From positions 1 through 11,377 of the forward strand of contig CAZZHO010000151.1 of the NCBI GenBank assembly GCA_964653795.1: a stretch of 11,377 nt of DNA, written 5' to 3'. Position numbers and translations under genes: made by a program. Position 1 is the stretch's first letter. Every line of letters starts with the position of its first letter. Source of the DNA: JAWPMT01 sp964653795. Lineage in GTDB: Bacteria > Bacteroidota > Bacteroidia > Cytophagales > Cyclobacteriaceae. Below, one piece after another: positions 6,416 to 11,377 of the stretch. Under the pieces are notes generated by a model. It was not told where the DNA came from, ran no database searches, and saw only the letters and a list, made by a program, of their open reading frames with translations.

Positions 6416-8073
6416 TTGGAAGCCTAACGATCCAGAATTACGCCCTTATAGAGTCATTGGAAATGACACCCTCTAAAGGACTAAGCGTCCTGACTGGAGA
6501 AACTGGCGCCGGTAAATCCATCATATTAGGGGCAATTGGCCTTCTGCTCGGAAAAAGGGCCGACACGAAAGTGCTTTACGACGAGTCTAAGAAATGTATA
6601 GTAGAGGCCACTTTACAAATAAGAGAGTACAACTTAAGTGCACTCTTCGAGGAACTGGACGTTGATTATGAAGAGGAATGTATTATCAGGAGAGAAATAA
6701 GCCCAAACGGCAAATCGCGAGCATTCGTCAATGATTCCCCCGTCACCTTAGATGTGCTAAAGTCCATCGGACCTCATTTGATGGATATACACTCACAGCA
6801 CGAGTCTCTTGACTTGGGAAAAAACACCTATCAACTATCGACTTTAGATTTTTTCGCTCAACATGATGACCTTCTAAACCAGCAGAGAACACTTTTCAAG
6901 ACCTATAATAAACTTAAAACGGACCTAGATAATACAAGAAATAAGGCCCAGAAAAACGCGCAGGACCTAGATTATCAGCAGTTTATACTCAAAGAACTAG
7001 AAGAGGCCGATCTGAAAGAAGGTGAAGAGGAAGACCTCAAGCAAGAGCTAGAAATACTTGAAAACGCAGAAGAGATAAAAGAAAGGTTGAGTGCTAGCTC
7101 GTACCTGTTAGATGAGAGTGAAGTAGCTATTCTCAGCCAAATTCAAAAACTCAATACGCAAATAAGCAAAGTCGCAGGTTTTAATTCTGAACTAGAAAAA
7201 GTAAACACTCGATTACAAGAGAGTGCAATTGAGTTAAGAGACGTCTATTCAGAAATTGTTGATATCAACGACAGAATTCTTCATGACCCACAAAGACTTC
7301 AGCAAGCAAGAGAACGGTTGGATCTGATTTATAGACTCCAACAGAAACATGGACAATCTGACATTTCAGGCTTGATCAGTCTTCATGAGCAACTAGCTAA
7401 AGAGCTTAATGAGATTGGCAACCTGGACGAGGTAGTAGCCAAACTTCAAAAGGAGGTGCAAGCTGCTCAAGAGCAAATGCTAAAAGCTGGTAAAGCGCTA
7501 ACCAAATCACGACTGAAAGCTGCTGGGGAACTTTCATCCGCACTGGAGGAAGTGATCAAGACCATAGGAATTGAAAACGGACAAATAGATATCAGAATCG
7601 AGGAAGCCTCCCCTTCTTCCGCCGGATGTGACCAAGTGGAATTTTGGTTTTCAGCTAACAAGGGACTTGCGATGAAAGAAATGAAAAGTGTCGCTTCCGG
7701 TGGAGAATTGTCAAGGTTAATTTTTGGGCTGAAATACTTGATTGCCGATAAGACCTCATTGCCCACTATTGTCTTTGATGAGATCGATACTGGTGTGTCA
7801 GGTGAAATTGCTATTCAAATGGTGAAGTTGATGCAAAAGATGGCCTCTAACCACCAGGTGATTTCGATCAGTCATTTACCACAGTTCGCTGCAGGAGCAG
7901 ATCATCATTATATGGTTTTCAAAGACCACTCAAGCGCAAAGTCCGTAAGTAAGGTCAAACTGCTTCCTCAGGAGGAGAGAGTGGCTTTGATTGCTAGTAT
8001 GATTGGCGGGCAGAGCCCTAGCGAAACAGCGAAGAACAATGCTCAAGAGCTCCTTTCGGAGCTCTCAAACTGA
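6412..8073 (+). CDS. recN: DNA repair protein RecN (SMC-like ATPase)
   Basis: RecN is an SMC-family ATPase that acts at DNA double-strand breaks, holding DNA together and promoting RecA-dependent recombination. The 553-residue length is normal. The N-terminal ATPase half has Walker A GETGAGKS at 29-36 and the conserved DIHSQHESL at 125-133. A long coiled-coil region rich in Glu, Lys and Leu runs from about 150 to 375, interrupted near 225-330. The C-terminal ATPase half has the ABC signature VASGGELSR at 428-436, Walker B with TIVFDEIDTGVSG at 452-464 and SISHLPQ at 485-491. All residues needed for ATP binding and hydrolysis appear intact. It starts inside the stop of the small upstream gene. 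I see no LexA-type operator upstream. The 3' end carries a hairpin that probably stops transcription before the convergent transporter gene. Confidence 0.96.
   Translation: MIGSLTIQNYALIESLEMTPSKGLSVLTGETGAGKSIILGAIGLLLGKRADTKVLYDESKKCIVEATLQIREYNLSALFEELDVDYEEECIIRREISPNGKSRAFVNDSPVTLDVLKSIGPHLMDIHSQHESLDLGKNTYQLSTLDFFAQHDDLLNQQRTLFKTYNKLKTDLDNTRNKAQKNAQDLDYQQFILKELEEADLKEGEEEDLKQELEILENAEEIKERLSASSYLLDESEVAILSQIQKLNTQISKVAGFNSELEKVNTRLQESAIELRDVYSEIVDINDRILHDPQRLQQARERLDLIYRLQQKHGQSDISGLISLHEQLAKELNEIGNLDEVVAKLQKEVQAAQEQMLKAGKALTKSRLKAAGELSSALEEVIKTIGIENGQIDIRIEEASPSSAGCDQVEFWFSANKGLAMKEMKSVASGGELSRLIFGLKYLIADKTSLPTIVFDEIDTGVSGEIAIQMVKLMQKMASNHQVISISHLPQFAAGADHHYMVFKDHSSAKSVSKVKLLPQEERVALIASMIGGQSPSETAKNNAQELLSELSN
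8046..8065 (+). terminator. hairpin terminator inside the recN 3' end
   Basis: AGAGCTCC (8046-8053) and GGAGCTCT (8058-8065) form a perfect 8-bp stem with a TTTC loop, inside the last codons of recN. Downstream, after about 11 bases, comes a T-rich stretch (TTTATTTTATTTC, 8078-8090) on the plus strand. The opposite strand has no T tract, so it would act mainly on recN transcripts. The gap between stem and T tract makes it a less than ideal intrinsic terminator. Confidence 0.5.
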
Positions 8074-8078
8074 TATCT

Positions 8079-9506
8079 TTATTTTATTTCTCCGTATTTA
8101 TCACTCCAGACAGCCTCCAAGTCCTCAAGGGATTTCCCCTTAGTTTCAGGGATATACTTCAAGGTGAAAACTATCAAAAGAATAATGAAAGCCGAAAAAA
8201 TGAAATATGGCAAGGAAAGATTCCATGTCTCACTTCTATTCATCTCACTTTCCGCAATCTGAGGAAAAGAGTAGGTTACTAATGAGTTAGCCGCCCACTG
8301 TGCTGCTACAGCAACAGACATGGCCATACTCCTAATTTTATTAGGGAACATTTCTGCCAAAATCACCCAAGTCACCGGGCCTAGAGACATTGCAAATGAA
8401 CCTATAAACATCAACACACCAACCAACGAAAGGACTCCTACATTTCCTGTAAGAAGCGTCAATCCTAGTATCAAGAATCCAAGTACCATTCCTCCAGAGC
8501 CAATCAGCATCAGCGGTTTTCTACCAAGCTTATCTACTGTGTACATCGCGACAAATGTGAAGAGGAAGTTTACTCCAGCTAGTAATACCTGCTGTTGAAG
8601 TATTTGATCCTGCCCTATGCCCAGCGCTTGTTCGAAAATATCCGCACCATAATAGAGTACAGCATTTATACCAGTTAACTGTTGGAAAATGGAAAGTAAA
8701 GACCCAATAACAATTATAGGGAGCACACTGCTGGCAAAGGCAGATACCCTGGAAGTAGATTGAGCAGAATCAATGGATCCCTGAATTTCATTTAACTCTG
8801 ACTGAGCAGCATCCGTTCCATGGATTCTCTGAAGCACTTGCAGCGCCTCCTCCTTCTTACCCTTCATAGCTAACCATCTTGGGCTTCTGGGAACGGTAAA
8901 AAGTAAACCAAGGAATAGGAAGCAAGGTATCAATTCAGACCAGAACATCACCCTCCAACCATAATTTGTATTATAGTCTTGTAGCTCTGTAAGCTGTGTT
9001 TCTGACATCCCAGCAGTATTACCTCCACCTATGAAATAGGTCACAAGGAATACAACAAAGAAACCAATAACTATCGCAAGCTGATAATAGCTGACAAGGT
9101 TACCTCTCCTATCCGCAGGAGCGATTTCTGCGATATACATTGGTGCGTTCATAGAAGCCACACCAATACCAAGACCTCCAATAATTCTGAAAAACACCAA
9201 AAGTGGAATGGTTTCTGGCATAAAAGAAGGAAGACCTGAACCCCAAGCAGAGAGTGTGAATAAAATGGCTGAAATAATCAGACTACTTTTCCTACCTATG
9301 GCATTACTTACTGGTCCAGCTATGATAGCTCCAAAAAAGCATCCTAATAGGGCACTACTCACCACCCAGCCTTTCATATCCGGAGCAAGGTCGAAGTATT
9401 TGCTAAAGTAGAATTGTGTTCCGTTGATAACCCCCGTGTCGTAACCAAAAAGTAGGCCACCCAATGCGGCAACACAGGTAATAAGAAGAATGAGTCTGTT
9501 ATTCAA
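8079..9506 (-). CDS. sugar porter MFS transporter (XylE-like, proton-coupled sugar uptake)
   Basis: A 475-residue inner-membrane transporter with 12 predicted helices, of the sugar porter branch of the major facilitator superfamily. Family motifs are complete: LFGYDTGVINGT at about 19-30, GRK at 71-73, FRIIGGLGIGVASMNAPMYI (starting 106), ADRRGNLVSYYQL, PRSPRWL near 206-212, FQQLTGINAVLYYG at 274-287, DKLGRKP at 325-331, GPVTWVILAEMFPNKIR at 376-392 and PETKG near the C-terminus. By alignment with E. coli XylE, sugar-binding residues are kept: Gln142, Gln275, Gln276, Asn281, Trp380 and Gln403; Asp23 and Arg107 match the proton-coupling pair. This suggests uptake of a hexose or pentose by proton symport, but the substrate cannot be told. 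No sugar-catabolic genes are nearby. The start is TTG; an in-frame stop lies two codons upstream and no ATG fits. It converges on recN and diverges from the decarboxylase. Confidence 0.92.
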   Translation of the reverse strand: MNNRLILLITCVAALGGLLFGYDTGVINGTQFYFSKYFDLAPDMKGWVVSSALLGCFFGAIIAGPVSNAIGRKSSLIISAILFTLSAWGSGLPSFMPETIPLLVFFRIIGGLGIGVASMNAPMYIAEIAPADRRGNLVSYYQLAIVIGFFVVFLVTYFIGGGNTAGMSETQLTELQDYNTNYGWRVMFWSELIPCFLFLGLLFTVPRSPRWLAMKGKKEEALQVLQRIHGTDAAQSELNEIQGSIDSAQSTSRVSAFASSVLPIIVIGSLLSIFQQLTGINAVLYYGADIFEQALGIGQDQILQQQVLLAGVNFLFTFVAMYTVDKLGRKPLMLIGSGGMVLGFLILGLTLLTGNVGVLSLVGVLMFIGSFAMSLGPVTWVILAEMFPNKIRSMAMSVAVAAQWAANSLVTYSFPQIAESEMNRSETWNLSLPYFIFSAFIILLIVFTLKYIPETKGKSLEDLEAVWSDKYGEIK

Positions 9507-9622
9507 TTTTTAATGGGTTAGGTAATCCTCTAATATAAATAGAAAACCATGTTCACAAATAGTCAATGGTTATACTTATTTATGTATCTGTAAACCGCAA
9601 GAAACAAGTCGATATAAATCCA
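9507..9622. promoter_or_regulatory. divergent intergenic region between transporter and decarboxylase
   Basis: This 116-bp A/T-rich gap must hold the promoters of both divergent genes. I find no exact TAnnTTTG. The nearest on the plus strand is TATTTATG at 9577-9584, one mismatch, 38 bases before the decarboxylase ATG. An inverted repeat, AACCAT at 9545-9550 and ATGGTT at 9566-9571, lies in the middle. Confidence 0.35.
9545..9571. repeat. inverted repeat AACCAT-N15-ATGGTT, possible operator
   Basis: Two perfect 6-base half-sites in inverted orientation have centres 21 bp apart, which is two helical turns and fits a dimeric regulator binding one DNA face. It lies between divergent genes, upstream of the best plus-strand -7-like element. 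Six-base half-sites arise by chance fairly easily, so this is only a candidate. Confidence 0.25.
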
Positions 9623-11086
9623 ATGACCAACTACATCCATAACTCTCTCGATTTACCAAGGGAAGAGTTTGAGGCGCTTCTCTTTAAAACCGTCGAAATG
9701 ATACTTAAGAAGTTCGACACGATGGAGGATGAAAAGGCCTTTTCCGGGTTGACGCCAGAAGATATTCGGAAGTGGATGGATAAGAAGCTTCCTAATGACG
9801 GCATGGGTTTCTCAGAGTTACTTGACTTTACCAAGGAACATGTGGTGGATACAGCTACGCTCAACATGGCGCCTAAAATGTTCGCTTACGTAATGGCTGG
9901 CGGAACTCAGATTTCGATCCTGGCGGAAATGATAGCTTCGACCATCAATCAAAATGTTGGCAAATGGCACCTTGCTCCGGTCATCACTGAGATGGAGCAA
10001 CAAGTAGCAAAATGGGCAGCCGAATTCATAGGATATGACGCCAATACAGCAGGTGTGATGGTATCAGGTGGTTCAGCGGCCAACCTAACGGCTCTTACTG
10101 TGGCTAGAAATGTGTTCTTTGAAAAAGAGAATATTCGCGAAAAAGGACTTTTCGGCTTTCAACCCTTCTCTATCTATTGCTCGGACGAAACGCATAATTG
10201 TGTAGATAAGAGTGCAGACATACTGGGTCTTGGCACAGACTATTTGAAAAAAATAGACACCAATTCAGATTTCACAATCAATCTGGAGAAGCTTGAAGAA
10301 CAGATACAAAAGGATCTCAAAGATGGCATCAGACCTTTTTGTATAATTGGAAATGCAGGAACAGTTAATACAGGGGCCATTGATGACTTGACGGCTTTAG
10401 CGGAAGTCGCTAAAAAATATGAAATGTGGTATCACATTGATGGTGCATACGGCGCTCTAGCCGCGGCAGTAAGGAGGAAAAGACCTCTTTACGCAGGGCT
10501 TGCATTAGCTGATTCTGTCGCACTAGATTTTCACAAGTGGCTTTATCAACCCTTTGAAGCAGGTTGTACATTAATTCGAAATTGGTCCAGTTTCAGAAAA
10601 GCATACTTCAAGAAGGCCTCTTACTTAGCTACTGGTTTGGAAGAGGCTGGTAGAATAGACTTTAATGAACATCAATTTCAACTTTCAAGAAATGCAAAAG
10701 CACTGAAAGTCTGGATGTCATTTAAGGCTTACGGCGCCGACCGTTTTCGGAAAATGATAGACAAGGATATCAAGTTGACAGAGTATCTAGCTGCTCACGT
10801 TCAATCGTCTACAGACTTTGAATTGGTAACGGAAGCAACGCTGGGAATCACCTGCTTTCGGTATTTGGGTCAGCAAACTGATGCGAGTAAAATAGATAAG
10901 CTGAACAAGGATATTATACCAGCATTGGAAGCAGACGGCCGGGTATTTATCACTGGAACTACTTTGGATAAGAAACCCGTCATCCGCGCCTGCTTAATCA
11001 ACCATAGATTACAAGAAAGGAATCTGGACTATTTAATGCAGGTCATTCGAGAAGTCGGGCAAAAGATTGAAGCCAATGACCATTAG
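9623..11086 (+). CDS. PLP-dependent group II amino-acid decarboxylase (aromatic-L-amino-acid decarboxylase-like)
   Basis: A 487-residue cytoplasmic enzyme of the group II pyridoxal-phosphate decarboxylases, which turn an amino acid into its amine and CO2. Numbering from the ATG at 9623: NQNVGKWHL near 109-117, VSGGSAANLTAL at 146-157 for phosphate binding, His191 in DETHNCVDK that stacks on the cofactor, GNAGTVNTGAIDD near 243-255, Asp273 in HIDGAYGAL, and the PLP-binding Lys305 in DFHKWLYQPFE. Tyr334 (ASYL) is 29 residues after the lysine, as is catalytic Tyr332 after Lys303 in human DOPA decarboxylase. Keeping both that Tyr and His191 argues for decarboxylation and not aldehyde synthesis. 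The substrate is unknown; aromatic amino acids, glutamate-like or diaminobutyrate substrates occur in relatives. An earlier in-frame ATG at 9566 would add 19 residues unlike the family and is not chosen. The 3' end overlaps the GNAT gene by 11 bp. Confidence 0.9.
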   Translation: MTNYIHNSLDLPREEFEALLFKTVEMILKKFDTMEDEKAFSGLTPEDIRKWMDKKLPNDGMGFSELLDFTKEHVVDTATLNMAPKMFAYVMAGGTQISILAEMIASTINQNVGKWHLAPVITEMEQQVAKWAAEFIGYDANTAGVMVSGGSAANLTALTVARNVFFEKENIREKGLFGFQPFSIYCSDETHNCVDKSADILGLGTDYLKKIDTNSDFTINLEKLEEQIQKDLKDGIRPFCIIGNAGTVNTGAIDDLTALAEVAKKYEMWYHIDGAYGALAAAVRRKRPLYAGLALADSVALDFHKWLYQPFEAGCTLIRNWSSFRKAYFKKASYLATGLEEAGRIDFNEHQFQLSRNAKALKVWMSFKAYGADRFRKMIDKDIKLTEYLAAHVQSSTDFELVTEATLGITCFRYLGQQTDASKIDKLNKDIIPALEADGRVFITGTTLDKKPVIRACLINHRLQERNLDYLMQVIREVGQKIEANDH

Positions 11087-11377
11087 AAAAGCAACCAAAG
11101 AAGACGCAGAACCGATTTGGAAAATTATTAAGTCTGTAATTGCAGACGGAGACACCTATGCCTTCGACCCTAAATCAAGTCGTGACGAAATGATAAGTTA
11201 TTGGCTGGGACATGATAATCATTGCTATGTAGCGGAAATTGAAATGCACATCGTTGGGACTTACATATTGAAGGATAATCAACCTGGTTTAGGATCCCAT
11301 ATCGCCAATGGCTCTTACATGGTGCATCCAACATTTCAATCACAAGGAATTGGCAAAGCGCTAGGGTCTCACTCTAT
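11076..11377 (+). CDS. GNAT-family N-acetyltransferase, 3' end cut by window edge
   Basis: The first 100 residues of a GNAT acyltransferase, which moves an acetyl group from acetyl-CoA to an amine or similar acceptor. Visible are the typical start TIRKATKEDAEPIWKI, the strand CYVAEIEMHIVGTYIL at about 50-65, the segment NQPGLGSHIANGSYMV at 68-83, and motif A HPTFQSQGIGKAL at 84-96, where the Q-x-x-G-x-G part binds the acetyl-CoA pyrophosphate. The NQPGLGSH-type segment is, from memory, shared by a common group of small bacterial GNATs of unknown substrate. The ATG lies 11 bp inside the decarboxylase gene in another frame, so translation is probably coupled. The coupling suggests the amine made by the decarboxylase, or its amino-acid precursor, as a possible substrate; this is inference. 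Roughly the last 60-80 residues are outside the window. Confidence 0.88.
   Translation, partial: MTIRKATKEDAEPIWKIIKSVIADGDTYAFDPKSSRDEMISYWLGHDNHCYVAEIEMHIVGTYILKDNQPGLGSHIANGSYMVHPTFQSQGIGKALGSHS

Noticed and set aside
7467..7766. 99-codon minus-strand frame inside recN.
   Set aside because: It is antisense to the conserved RecN signature and Walker B region, so its openness follows from the recN codons.
8320..9411. Plus-strand frames opposite the sugar porter gene.
   Set aside because: Their translations are low-complexity mirror images of membrane-helix codons and have no independent support.
9566..9622. ATG at 9566 as start of the decarboxylase.
   Set aside because: The 19 added residues do not resemble the family, and the ATG lies within the inverted repeat and ahead of the likely promoter; ATG 9623 is preferred.
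1..11377. Search for CRISPR arrays, insertion sequences, tRNAs, riboswitches, phage genes or toxin-antitoxin pairs.
   Set aside because: No regularly spaced repeats, transposase motifs, cloverleaf-like sequences or other signatures were seen, and nearly all bases are within ordinary genes.

Overview
The window looks like chromosomal DNA of a Bacteroidota, most likely a Cytophagales-type marine or soil bacterium. The evidence is a large OstA-like protein of the Bacteroidota kind, a DUF4835/PorD-type secretion protein, a Bacteroidota-style omega/Rpb6 protein, an absence of strong Shine-Dalgarno sequences, and several TAnnTTTG (-7) promoter motifs just upstream of starts. By eye the G+C content is moderate, near 40%, and even throughout. 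I see no rRNA, tRNA, CRISPR array, insertion sequence or phage gene.

Layout. At the left edge, reading leftwards, is the N-terminal part of tilS (tRNA-Ile lysidine synthetase), cut by the window end. A 50-bp divergent promoter region separates it from a long rightward block: OstA-like outer-membrane/LPS-transport protein, bamD lipoprotein, rpoZ-like omega, coaBC, porD (DUF4835), a small unknown SH3/Sm-like protein, and recN. From bamD to recN the genes overlap or are separated by at most 15 bp (bamD/rpoZ share a base in TAATG; coaBC/porD and the small gene/recN overlap as ATGA), so they are probably one operon with extra internal promoters. A perfect hairpin in the last codons of recN, followed by a T-rich stretch, probably ends it. 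A convergent sugar-porter MFS gene lies 5 bp beyond recN. Divergent from that transporter is a PLP-dependent group II decarboxylase overlapping by 11 bp with a GNAT acetyltransferase, which is cut by the right edge.

How the genes fit together. The central block mixes outer-membrane biogenesis (OstA-like, BamD), type IX secretion (PorD), transcription (omega), coenzyme A synthesis (CoaBC) and DNA repair (RecN). It reads as a growth-linked housekeeping cluster. The right-hand part is accessory metabolism: uptake of an unidentified sugar, and an amino-acid decarboxylase translationally coupled to an acetyltransferase, which suggests amine production followed by N-acetylation.

I found no clearly new multi-gene system. 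The points most worth following up are the small SH3/Sm-like protein in front of recN, two non-canonical active-site positions in the CoaC domain, and the decarboxylase-GNAT pair with a possible operator upstream.
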